From W2P13-069 sp963590525 (GTDB lineage Bacteria; Actinomycetota; Coriobacteriia; Coriobacteriales; QAMH01): 6,078 nt of DNA. Positions 1 to 5,676 of the stretch are shown in pieces. The DNA is taken from positions 1-6,078 of the forward strand of contig CAVAPV010000075.1 in assembly GCA_963590525.1 (NCBI GenBank), given 5' to 3'. The notes under the pieces were generated by a model. It had not been told where the DNA came from. It did not search any database and was given only the letters and a program-made list of their open reading frames with translations. The number at the start of each line of letters is the position of its first letter. Positions within the stretch are counted from its first letter, which is position 1. Position numbers and translations under genes: made by a program.

Positions 1-67
1 GGTCGTAGGCGACGCCTGCGGTCTGGGTGTACTGGTTGATGCGGGCCTTGGCTGCCTGGTTGCGTTG
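1..67 (-). other. Open 22-codon minus-strand stretch, edge-truncated; possible frameshifted tail of the neighbour or another gene
   Basis: Reading leftward from base 67, 22 codons run open to the window edge and begin QRNQAAKARINQ. Codons such as AAG, GCC, CGC, ATC, AAC, CAG, TAC and ACC match the preferred C/G-ending usage of the other genes here, which suggests true coding. No ATG or GTG start lies nearby in this frame. The only upstream candidate is a TTG at 118-116, inside the preceding gene and with a poor ribosome-binding site. The frame is +1 relative to the 69-686 gene, directly past its TAG. It may be the shifted C-terminus of that gene, a separate gene with a weak start, or chance. 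No family is recognised. Confidence 0.25.
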
Positions 68-68
68 T

Positions 69-686
69 CTAGGAATCGGCTTGGATCTTTTCTCTGGGGA
101 TGATATCGCCGCGGGCAATGAGCTCGTCGTAGGTGTAACCGGTATCGTTGATCTGGCGCCAGAGCTTTTTGAAGGCGTTCATCTTCTCGTCTGGTTCACC
201 CTCGGACAGGCCGCGGTAGTGCTCTTTGACCATGATGGCAACGCAGGCTGCGGCTGCAGGGCGCAGCTTGTGGATGTCTTTGACGCGTACTTCGTAGCAG
301 GAGCCATGACCCATGAAGTCTTTGAGACGCACGATATGCACGTCGTTTTTGCCTGTGTCTTCGTTTCTAAAGTTGGCGCGGCCATTGCTCGGAGATCCAA
401 ACATCTGCCAAAGCATTCCTTGGAAGAAGTAGTGTTTGAAAATCACATGCGTTTTGAGCGTGTAGGTCCATTTGTCTACGCGCACATCCATCGTGAGTGC
501 CTTGTGGTCGGGCTTGATTCGGGCGATTTCTCCGCCTGTCCTGCCCAGGATATGGACTTTGTCGGTCTCTTTGTTAAAGTCCCCCTTGACGGTGGCAAAG
601 CGCTCGCCGTCCTCATACCAGCACTCAAACTCCTCGTGCCTGTCGATGCCGTCGACAGGTATATAGACCTTTTTTGGCATTGGCAT
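69..686 (-). CDS. LURP-one-related/tubby-like-fold protein (probable), 205 aa
   Basis: The product is a 205-aa soluble protein with no signal peptide or membrane segment. Residues about 5-155 alternate short beta-strand-like stretches with turns: an acidic 'WYEDGERFATVKGDF' hairpin, 'ILGRTGGEIARIK', a 'WTYTLKTHVIFKHYFF' strand pair, then 'CYEVRVKDIHKLRPAAAACVAIMVKEH', split here by position as residues 130-156. The last hydrophobic helix after a beta barrel is the layout of LURP-one-related (LOR) proteins, which share the tubby C-terminal fold. Residues 165-205 form a charged helical tail. The start is set by AGGAGG (bases 701-696), nine bases before ATG 686. The upstream in-frame ATG at 704 overlaps that ribosome-binding site and is rejected. 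Bacterial LOR proteins have no firm function; membrane-lipid or scaffold roles are only guesses. Family assignment is moderate; the gene call is strong. Confidence 0.75.
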   Translation of the reverse strand: MPMPKKVYIPVDGIDRHEEFECWYEDGERFATVKGDFNKETDKVHILGRTGGEIARIKPDHKALTMDVRVDKWTYTLKTHVIFKHYFFQGMLWQMFGSPSNGRANFRNEDTGKNDVHIVRLKDFMGHGSCYEVRVKDIHKLRPAAAACVAIMVKEHYRGLSEGEPDEKMNAFKKLWRQINDTGYTYDELIARGDIIPREKIQADS

Positions 687-722
687 AATTGTTAGCCTCC
701 TCATGCGGCTTTATATCCTCTA

Positions 723-739
723 ATTATATCGTAGATATA
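723..739 (-). promoter_or_regulatory. Minus-strand -10 box overlapping a perfect inverted repeat (possible operator)
   Basis: On the minus strand, bases 728-723 read TATAAT, a perfect -10 hexamer about 37 bases upstream of the ATG of the LURP-like gene. Bases 725-739 read TATATCGTAGATATA, a perfect 6-bp inverted repeat with a 3-base centre that overlaps the -10. No good -35 hexamer lies 16-18 bases upstream, so an activator or relaxed promoter is possible. A repressor dimer could bind the palindrome, but A/T-rich palindromes also arise by chance. Confidence 0.4.
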
Positions 740-802
740 CCCTCTCAGCTGGGCGTTTGCATCTTGCTTGGTGTCAGTGCGGCGACATATCGCAATAAGC
801 GA

Positions 803-831
803 TTGAACTTTTTTCTAGGTACCTGTACCGT
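803..831 (+). promoter_or_regulatory. Candidate sigma-70-type promoter for the FKBP gene
   Basis: TTGAAC (803-808) and TACCGT (826-831) are separated by exactly 17 bases, about 45 bases before the FKBP start codon. The -35 matches the consensus at four of six positions; the -10 is weak (T, A and final T). This is the best-spaced pair seen in the 687-875 divergent region. Confidence 0.3.
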
Positions 832-875
832 GTCTTCATCGATTCAATCCGCTTTAGCTGAGGGGGAACAAAGCA

Positions 876-1373
876 ATGCAGATCGGCTCTACTGTAACTA
901 TGACCTACAAGGGCACCCTTGCAGACGGCACTGTCTTTGGCTACGCAGACAAAGAGCATCCCATGGTGTTTCAAACCGGTACAGACCAAGCCATCGAGGG
1001 CTTGGAGAACAAGGTCTTGGAGCTTGAGAAGGCAGGCGATAAGGCAACCTTCACGGTGAGTATGTACGACGCCTACGGTGAGTACCGCGACGATTGGACA
1101 GACACCATGCCCATCGAGGCCCTAGCGGTCGACACCGCCGTTGGCAAGCGCATCTGGCTTTGGGACGATGATGGCGGCAAGATGCCCGTTACGGTCATCG
1201 ACATCTCTGATAACACCGTCACCGTTGATATGAATCATCCTCTGGCCGGTCATGACCTCAACTTCGAGATAGAGATCTTAGCTGTCGAGGCACCGGAGGA
1301 GGGCTTTGTCCCCGAGGCTCAAAAGCGCGCCGAGCGCGAGCGTTTGGCAGGCATGCTCTCTGGCGGCATGTAG
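876..1373 (+). CDS. SlyD-like FKBP-type peptidyl-prolyl cis-trans isomerase, 165 aa
   Basis: This is a cytoplasmic prolyl isomerase and holdase of the SlyD-like FKBP group, which speeds cis-trans rotation at X-Pro bonds during folding. The split FKBP domain is visible: residues 1-65 include 'VTMTYKGTLADGTVF' and 'AIEGLE', then 'DAYGEY' at 65-70. An insert-in-flap chaperone region spans about 70-120, and the family signature 'DMNHPLAGHDLNFEIEIL' closes the FKBP fold at 118-135. The length fits SlyD without the His/Cys-rich metal-binding tail of the E. coli protein: the C-terminus is a short charged helix (about 146-160) with no His or Cys. GAGGGGG at 860-866 sits nine bases before the ATG. It is divergent from the LURP-like gene, convergent with the trigger-factor-like gene, and ends just before a strong terminator. 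Confidence 0.92.
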   Translation: MQIGSTVTMTYKGTLADGTVFGYADKEHPMVFQTGTDQAIEGLENKVLELEKAGDKATFTVSMYDAYGEYRDDWTDTMPIEALAVDTAVGKRIWLWDDDGGKMPVTVIDISDNTVTVDMNHPLAGHDLNFEIEILAVEAPEEGFVPEAQKRAERERLAGMLSGGM

Positions 1374-1383
1374 GTCTCGCGCC

Positions 1384-1401
1384 TATCTCAACTTTGAGAT
1401 A
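1384..1401. repeat. Perfect 8-bp inverted repeat just ahead of the terminator
   Basis: TATCTCAA (1384-1391) and TTGAGATA (1394-1401) are exact reverse complements separated by CT. As RNA this would fold as a 7-bp stem with a four-base loop, ten bases after the FKBP stop and immediately before the main terminator. It may protect the mRNA end or bind a protein; no U-tract follows, so it is not itself a terminator. Confidence 0.6.
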
Positions 1402-1402
1402 C

Positions 1403-1440
1403 AAAAAGGCTGCATCTGCCTGGATGCAGCCTTTTCTTTT
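1403..1440. terminator. Strong bidirectional Rho-independent terminator
   Basis: Bases 1404-1416 (AAAAGGCTGCATC) pair perfectly with 1423-1435 around the loop TGCCTG, giving a 13-bp stem with a GC-rich core. TTTTCTTTT follows on the plus strand and TTTTT on the minus strand, so it can stop both the FKBP transcript and transcription arriving from the trigger-factor-like gene. Confidence 0.92.
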
Positions 1441-1505
1441 GTCCTGAACCCTTTTTCTTGAGTTTGGGCTCACGCTTTGTAGACTGGTGGCTTGCAGGCA
1501 AGAGA

Positions 1506-1539
1506 AAGGCCGCATCCCTTCTTGTGAGGACACGGCCTT
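1506..1539 (-). terminator. Probable terminator of the trigger-factor-like gene
   Basis: AAGGCCGCATCC (1506-1517) pairs with GGACACGGCCTT (1528-1539) as a 12-bp stem that includes two adjacent G-T wobbles, around a 10-base loop. On the minus strand it lies 32 bases after the stop codon and is followed by TTTCTCTT, an imperfect U-tract. With the stronger hairpin at 1403-1440 it gives a tandem stop for leftward transcription. Confidence 0.7.
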
Positions 1540-1570
1540 AGCTTGCGTGTTGTGCCTTGTACCAGGCGCT

Positions 1571-2362
1571 TTAGAGGCCAAAAGCCTCCGGGTGCTGCAT
1601 GGCTGCTGTCTGCACCTCTTGGGAGACGTCGCCATAGCGCACATACTCGACATTGGGGTCGTCACAGCGCTTGACCATGGCGTTGTCCATGACAAACTTG
1701 AGGGCCTTTGTCTTGAGCGCGTACTCTTCCATGCCGGCCAAGCGGCCGTCGGCTTCGATCTGACGGCGCTTGTAAGCTTTTTCCTCGATGGAGTTGCCGG
1801 GGATGATCGCGTAGAAATCCTCTGCCTCCAAGGTGAAGTTCTCGTGATCGACAACTGCCTGTAGTGCGGAGTCCTCGCGCAGGGATTGGATCGCACGTGC
1901 ATCTACGTCTTTGAGCAGCTGCTCCTCGGTGATGTTGTTGTGCTTGCAGTAATCCTCTGCCGTAATCCCGCTGCGCCTAAAGGCGTCGTCGATGCGCATG
2001 CGCGCGGCATAGATCGACTCATCTACAAGCTGCTGCGGGAGCTCTTCTACCAGGCGATCGGCCAAAACAGCGCATACGGCGTCTTGGTCAGAGAGCTGCT
2101 GTGCCTCGCGGTTGTCCTTGTACATGTTGTAGCGGATAAAGACCAAAACGTCGTCGACGGTTTTGAGTGCGTCTTTCTCGTCCTCGCGGGCGTGCGATGC
2201 AACAAACTGATCTGTCAGCTTGGCGCTTTCTCCCTCTTTGCACCAGTTGGCTTCCATCCATTTGAGCGCCTGGGCGCGTACCTCGGATTCTGGAATCTTA
2301 ACTTCCTTGGCCACCGCGTAGACAGGCTCGTAGGAAGTGAGCGTGAACTTGTACTGCGACAT
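1571..2362 (-). CDS. Trigger factor C-terminal-domain-like chaperone (no ribosome-binding or PPIase domain), 263 aa
   Basis: The product is a soluble, highly helical, charged protein. Residues about 48-118 ('KLTDQFVASHAR', 'TVDDVLVFIRYNMY', 'LADRLVEELPQQLVDESI') and 119-186 ('ARMRIDDAFRRSGITAEDY', 'NITEEQLLKDV', 'LQAVVDHENFTLEAEDFYAI') follow the order of the trigger factor C-terminal arms: a long helix, a 'P-x-x-L-V-D-x-x-I' turn, an amphipathic helix, a 'T-E-E-Q-L' helix, and a 'L-x-A-V' helix ending in a 'T-x-E-x' step. Full trigger factors are about 430-480 aa; the N-terminal ribosome-binding domain and FKBP domain are absent, and residues 1-45 are unfamiliar. GAGGGGG precedes ATG 2362. 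It probably binds unfolded chains without ribosome docking. A SurA-like or unrelated helical protein is the alternative. Confidence 0.75.
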   Translation of the reverse strand: MSQYKFTLTSYEPVYAVAKEVKIPESEVRAQALKWMEANWCKEGESAKLTDQFVASHAREDEKDALKTVDDVLVFIRYNMYKDNREAQQLSDQDAVCAVLADRLVEELPQQLVDESIYAARMRIDDAFRRSGITAEDYCKHNNITEEQLLKDVDARAIQSLREDSALQAVVDHENFTLEAEDFYAIIPGNSIEEKAYKRRQIEADGRLAGMEEYALKTKALKFVMDNAMVKRCDDPNVEYVRYGDVSQEVQTAAMQHPEAFGL

Positions 2363-2399
2363 GGTCCCCCTCTTTCATGCAGATAATACAATGCCACTG

Positions 2400-2405
2400 A
2401 TTATA
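2400..2405 (-). promoter_or_regulatory. -10 hexamer for the trigger-factor-like gene
   Basis: The minus strand reads TATAAT at 2405-2400, 38 bases upstream of the ATG at 2362. A TTGCAT lies 13 bases further upstream (2423-2418), too close for a standard -35, and the 17-base position holds no match. The -10 is good; the rest of the promoter is unclear. Confidence 0.4.
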
Positions 2406-2638
2406 CCGTTTGATGATGATGCAACGTGTTTATCTTGCTTTGACGTGCGCATTATTTGCATAGAAATTGACCTCAGCTGGTTGCGCGTAATTACTCTTCA
2501 AATTTGCAAAAGTCAACTATTGAAAACTAACGAAATGACATGAGCGAGGACGAATTGTTTTGTAAGGTTAAAGTTATTCTCTAGGTAGATAGCTTGAGTT
2601 TGAAATTCCCCGTACAAAGAGACTTTTTGAGGACTAAG

Positions 2639-2824
2639 ATGGCCTTGTTGGTTTTTGAGTGTCGGCGTTGCCCCAGACACCTTCGCGGATGCAAGAAAAC
2701 CGATGCGTCAATTTTAGTGGGTGAAAGGAAGCACCCATCGGGGAGGGTTGTAAACAGCCGTAAAAGACACTGCAAGGTCTTTAAGCGGCGTTTATGCCAA
2801 AGAGGAAAAAGCTCAGCTGCTTAA
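2639..2824 (+). CDS. Possible 61-aa Cys-rich basic leader ORF (doubtful)
   Basis: GAGGA at 2629-2633 stands five bases before ATG 2639, which opens a 61-codon frame ending at TAA 2822-2824. The product would be basic, with Cys in a 'CRRCPRHLRGC' cluster near the N-terminus and single Cys later. Against it: AGA, AGG, TTA and CGG codons, avoided in the neighbouring genes, are frequent, and the same bases form several hairpins. It could be an attenuation peptide whose stop lies in the last stem, or a chance frame in a structured leader. No family is recognised. Confidence 0.2.
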   Translation: MALLVFECRRCPRHLRGCKKTDASILVGERKHPSGRVVNSRKRHCKVFKRRLCQRGKSSAA

Positions 2825-2825
2825 A
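2659..2825 (+). promoter_or_regulatory. Candidate structured 5' leader (four hairpins) of the Mo-enzyme operon
   Basis: Four hairpins follow one another. First, GTGTC 2659-2663 with GACAC 2676-2680, extended by GG/CC across a bulged A. Second, CCGATG 2700-2705 with CATCGG 2736-2741, enclosing GGTG 2720-2723 with CACC 2732-2735 stacked directly on it. Third, GGTTG 2746-2750 with CAGCC 2755-2759 around TAAA. Fourth, TTTAAGCGGC 2780-2789 with GCTGCTTAAA 2816-2825, ten pairs with one G-T. None has a U-tract, so any control would more likely be translational or through an alternative fold. I compared it by eye with Moco, cobalamin, c-di-GMP, TPP, SAM, fluoride and SRP RNA consensus elements and saw no match. 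Confidence 0.35.
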
Positions 2826-2900
2826 CTTCTCTCGGCGCAATCCAAACTGACACGTGCCTTTTCCTTTCTCCAAAGAATTGAAGAGGAAAGGAAGTACAAC

Positions 2901-5225
2901 ATGGCTTATGGAAAGCAGTGGCGTACCGAGCTTGAGGACGGTACCGTAGTCACTCGCAGCAACACCTGGTCTCCCCCGGGATCCCATCCCGTCGGATATG
3001 GTGTTAAGGTTGTCACCAAGAACGGTGAGCTCATTCGCATCGAGGGTGACGATGACAACCCCATTACCACCGGTCGCGTTAACGCCATGAACCTCGCAAT
3101 GCGTGAGTACACTTACGCTAAGGACCGCGTCATCTACCCGATGAAGCGCGCCTACGAGGATCGCGGCAAGAACAAGTGGGAGCGCATCTCTTGGACGCAG
3201 GCTCTCGATGAGATCTGCGACAAGGTCCGCTACTACCAAGAGACTTACGGCCCCGAGTCCATCGTTTGCTTTGGTGGCACCGGTCGTGAGGCTTGCATTT
3301 ACTACTATGCACTGACCTTCTCGGTCCTGCAGTCTCCTAACTGCTGCTACACCCAGTCTGGCTGGTCTTGCTATGGTCCTCGTTGCTCCATTGCAGACTA
3401 CGTCTTGGGTGCTGGCTACCCCGAGCTGGACTACGCAGGTCACCTGCCCGGCTCTTACTTCGATCCCCGCTACACCCTCTCCAAGTGGGTTGTTGTTTGG
3501 GGTAAGGAGCCTCTGCCCTCCAACGGTGACGGCTTCTTCGGCCACTGCCTCGTCGACATGATGAAGCTTGGCACTCACATCATCTCCGTTGACCCCCGCA
3601 TCACCTGGGTTGGCGCCCACGACGGCAACATCAACCTGCAGGTTCGCCCGCAGACTGACACCGCCTTGGCAATGGGCATCATGAACCTGATGTTCGAGAA
3701 CGACGAGTATGATCATGAGTTCGCCGAGAACTGGATCTACGGTCTCGACGAGGTCCGCGAGCGCGCAGCCGAGTATCCTGTCGACAAGGTCGCAGAGATC
3801 ACCACTGTTGATGCAGAAGACATCAAGCGTGCCGCTCACATCATCGGTACCGAGCGTCCCATCGGTTGGGCATGGGGTCTGGCATTCGACCAGAACAAGA
3901 ACGGCGTTCAGCTGTCCCAGGCCTTCATCATCTTGGCAGCTCTGGCTGGCTCTATCGACCGCCCCGGTGGCCTGACTCTGGGTCCCCCGTCCGCACTTCT
4001 TGGTAAGTGGCGTATGGAGCAGCGCGGCGCTATGACCGACGAGGTTTGGTCTAAGCGTATCGGCGCCGAGGAATGGCCCGGCCTGTCCACTGGTATGTCT
4101 ACCACCCAGCCGGACGAGACCTTGAACACCATGGAAACCCACCAGCCCTATCAGCTGCGCTTTGCATGGTTCAACTCCTCCAACTTCCTGGCTGCAACCT
4201 GCTCTGCTCAGCCCAAGCGTTGGCATGACGCTCTGTGCGAGTCCATCGAGTGCTGCGTTGTCCAGGACGTTATGCAGACTCCTACCTCCATGGCTGTCGG
4301 CGACTACTTCCTGCCGATCTCCACTTGGTGCGAGCATGACGGCATCGTCTTGACTCACTACGGCCGCAACACCGTGTTCATGGGCCCCATGAACCGTGCG
4401 CTCATTGTTGGTGAGGCCAAGTCCGATATCGAGATCTGCCTGCTCTTTGGTGCACGTCTCAACCCCGAGTGGTGGCCTTGGTACAAGGACACGGGCAAGG
4501 GCAACGCACCCAACTGGGAGCAGATGGACGAGGCTGTTGACAAGTTCTTCTCCGATCAGCTCTCCGAGCTCGGCTTTGACTGGAAGTCCTTCCAGGAGCT
4601 GGGTCTGTACCAGCCTGGTGCACACGGCTTCGAGTACGAGAAGTACGAGAAGGGCATGCTCCGCTTTGACGGTGAGCCCGGCTTCAACACCATCACCGGT
4701 CAGATCGAGGCTTACTCCATCCTTTACGAATCCTGGGGCGAGGATCCGCTGCCTTACTACTATGAGCCGGACTGGTCTCCCGTCCGCCATGCAGGCACCG
4801 GTCTTGCAGAGCAGTATCCGCTGATCTCCACCTCTGGTTCCCGCCGTTACTCCTCCTTCCACTCCGAGCATCGTCAGGTTGCTTCCCTGCGCCAGATCGA
4901 TCCTTGGCCGTGGGTCCAGATGAACCCCGCTACCGCCGCCAAGTACGGCGTCACCGAGGGCGACTGGGTCGAGGTTTACAACATGTTCGGCGAGGGCCGC
5001 TTCAAGGCAGAGATCACTCCTGTCCTCAAGGAAGGCATCATCAACTGTGCGCACGGTTGGTGGTTCCCTGAGCAGGACGGCGAGGAGCCCAACCTGTTCG
5101 GTGTGTTCAAGTCCAACTTCAACCAGCTGGTTCCTCACCAGGGTATCGGCAAGCTGGGCTTCGGCGCTCCTTACAAGGGCGTTATGGTTAACATCCGCCG
5201 TGTCCGTGGCCTGAACGCCGACTAA
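2901..5225 (+). CDS. Molybdopterin (bis-MGD) enzyme large subunit lacking the N-terminal [4Fe-4S] site, 774 aa
   Basis: This is a catalytic subunit of the DMSO-reductase superfamily. Residues 20-75 keep the layout of the usual Fe4S4 domain ('WSPPGSHPVGYG', 'ELIRIEGDDDNP'), but the cluster positions hold Ser28, Tyr33 and Asn61/Asn64; the first Cys is residue 106. The molybdopterin domain spans about 78-510, starting 'DRVIYPMKR' and 'WERISWTQALDEI'. 'QSGWSCYGPRC' makes Cys157 the likely Mo ligand. The pterin-binding C-terminal domain spans about 638-765, with 'HSEHRQVASLR' and 'AHGWWFPE'. There is no twin-arginine signal, so it should act in the cytoplasm. The family includes catechol dehydroxylases, pyrogallol transhydroxylase, acetylene hydratase and reductases; the substrate cannot be told. 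AAAGGA (2887-2892) precedes the ATG by eight bases. Codon bias is strong, suggesting high expression. The partner gene starts 18 bases downstream. Confidence 0.93.
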   Translation: MAYGKQWRTELEDGTVVTRSNTWSPPGSHPVGYGVKVVTKNGELIRIEGDDDNPITTGRVNAMNLAMREYTYAKDRVIYPMKRAYEDRGKNKWERISWTQALDEICDKVRYYQETYGPESIVCFGGTGREACIYYYALTFSVLQSPNCCYTQSGWSCYGPRCSIADYVLGAGYPELDYAGHLPGSYFDPRYTLSKWVVVWGKEPLPSNGDGFFGHCLVDMMKLGTHIISVDPRITWVGAHDGNINLQVRPQTDTALAMGIMNLMFENDEYDHEFAENWIYGLDEVRERAAEYPVDKVAEITTVDAEDIKRAAHIIGTERPIGWAWGLAFDQNKNGVQLSQAFIILAALAGSIDRPGGLTLGPPSALLGKWRMEQRGAMTDEVWSKRIGAEEWPGLSTGMSTTQPDETLNTMETHQPYQLRFAWFNSSNFLAATCSAQPKRWHDALCESIECCVVQDVMQTPTSMAVGDYFLPISTWCEHDGIVLTHYGRNTVFMGPMNRALIVGEAKSDIEICLLFGARLNPEWWPWYKDTGKGNAPNWEQMDEAVDKFFSDQLSELGFDWKSFQELGLYQPGAHGFEYEKYEKGMLRFDGEPGFNTITGQIEAYSILYESWGEDPLPYYYEPDWSPVRHAGTGLAEQYPLISTSGSRRYSSFHSEHRQVASLRQIDPWPWVQMNPATAAKYGVTEGDWVEVYNMFGEGRFKAEITPVLKEGIINCAHGWWFPEQDGEEPNLFGVFKSNFNQLVPHQGIGKLGFGAPYKGVMVNIRRVRGLNAD

Positions 5226-5243
5226 AGAAAGGGAGTGAATGTA

Positions 5244-5597
5244 ATGACTAAGTACGCTCTTCTGTGCGATTACACTTACTTCTCTGGCAACCACGCCGCA
5301 GAGATCGCCTGCAAGGAGGAGTTCGCCCTCCCCATCGATCAGTGGGGTATCAAGGAGGTCGAGGTCGGCCCCTTCAAGAAGGGTGAAGGCAACGACGGTG
5401 ATGCATGGGAGTGGAGCTTTATCCCCGTTCCCACCTCCATCTTCTCCGAGTGGTACGGCACCGATGGCAAGAAGGCCGGTCAGCGTCCTCTGGCCGTCCA
5501 GGTCGAGGAGTCTGCTTCTCTGTACTACGGCACCGTCGAGGAGATGGTTGCCAAGATGGCAGAGTTCGATCGTCCGATGGTTCTGTGGCAGCTGTAA
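5244..5597 (+). CDS. Cluster-less ferredoxin-like partner subunit of the Mo enzyme, 117 aa
   Basis: The sequence follows the DmsB/PhsB-type Fe-S subunits found beside such Mo enzymes. The usual start reads about 'YCTGCHSCEVACKEE'; here residues 12-26 read YFSGNHAAEIACKEE, so Cys13, Cys16 and Cys19 became Phe, Asn and Ala, and only Cys23 remains. 'LPIDQWGIKEVEVGPF' and 'WEWSFIPVPT' are also family-like, but the later CxxC and CxxxC sites are gone: residues 67-90 contain no Cys. Only Cys8 and Cys23 exist in the protein. Length is 117 aa against roughly 180-210 for four-cluster partners, so the second ferredoxin repeat is missing. The frame is intact with optimal codons, so this is not a decaying gene. 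AAAGGGAG (5228-5235) selects ATG 5244; the GTG at 5235 lies inside that site. It probably scaffolds the large subunit rather than carrying electrons. Confidence 0.88.
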   Translation: MTKYALLCDYTYFSGNHAAEIACKEEFALPIDQWGIKEVEVGPFKKGEGNDGDAWEWSFIPVPTSIFSEWYGTDGKKAGQRPLAVQVEESASLYYGTVEEMVAKMAEFDRPMVLWQL

Positions 5598-5621
5598 GTG
5601 CTAGCTAGTTTTCGCTAAATT

Positions 5622-5654
5622 GGTAAGTGGCCGCTTTCGCAACGGCCACTTACC
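5622..5654 (+). repeat. Perfect 12-bp hairpin in the intercistronic gap
   Basis: GGTAAGTGGCCG (5622-5633) pairs perfectly with CGGCCACTTACC (5643-5654) around the nine-base loop CTTTCGCAA. No U-tract follows; instead the ribosome-binding site of the next gene starts about ten bases later. It is better read as an mRNA-processing or stabilising element, or a partial stop that sets the ratio of the third gene, than as a terminator. A protein-binding palindrome is possible too. Confidence 0.8.
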
Positions 5655-5676
5655 CATCCTTATCAAGGGAGGACTT

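Larger units (their letters stand above)
2363..2900. other. 538-bp divergent intergenic region between the chaperone gene and the Mo-enzyme operon
   Basis: The left third (about 2363-2620) is A/T-richer than the genes. It carries the minus-strand -10 and two TTGAC motifs (2440-2444 and 2467-2471), but no convincing paired plus-strand promoter. The right half (2629-2825) carries a ribosome-binding-site-like GAGGA, a possible short ORF and four tandem hairpins, listed separately. Bases 2826-2886 show nothing I recognise. AAAGGA at 2887-2892 is the ribosome-binding site of the Mo-enzyme gene. Confidence 0.7.

Noticed and set aside
27..695. 222-codon plus-strand frame opposite the LURP-like gene
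   Set aside because: The minus-strand gene has an AGGAGG ribosome-binding site, a -10 box and sensible composition; the plus-strand product is rich in Val/Phe/Cys with no family resemblance.
1886..2386. 166-codon plus-strand frame inside the trigger-factor-like gene
   Set aside because: Antisense shadow with no ribosome-binding site; the minus-strand protein has family-like helices.
2719..2741. GGAAGCA-type hairpin resembling the SRP RNA tip
   Set aside because: The conserved SRP domain IV internal loops are absent; only the GGAAGCA string is shared.
2901..2991. Tat signal peptide on the large subunit
   Set aside because: No twin-arginine motif and no hydrophobic stretch in the first 30 residues.
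2781..5294. 837-codon open frame on the minus strand opposite the Mo-enzyme gene
   Set aside because: It is a codon-bias shadow: the opposite strand has clear family motifs throughout, while this frame gives a low-complexity Val/Leu/Gly-rich product with no recognisable domain.
5244..5597. Calling the ferredoxin-like gene a pseudogene
   Set aside because: It has an intact frame, optimal codon use, a good ribosome-binding site and a stop with a conserved-looking C-terminus; the Cys changes are paralleled in the large subunit, which suggests adaptation rather than decay.
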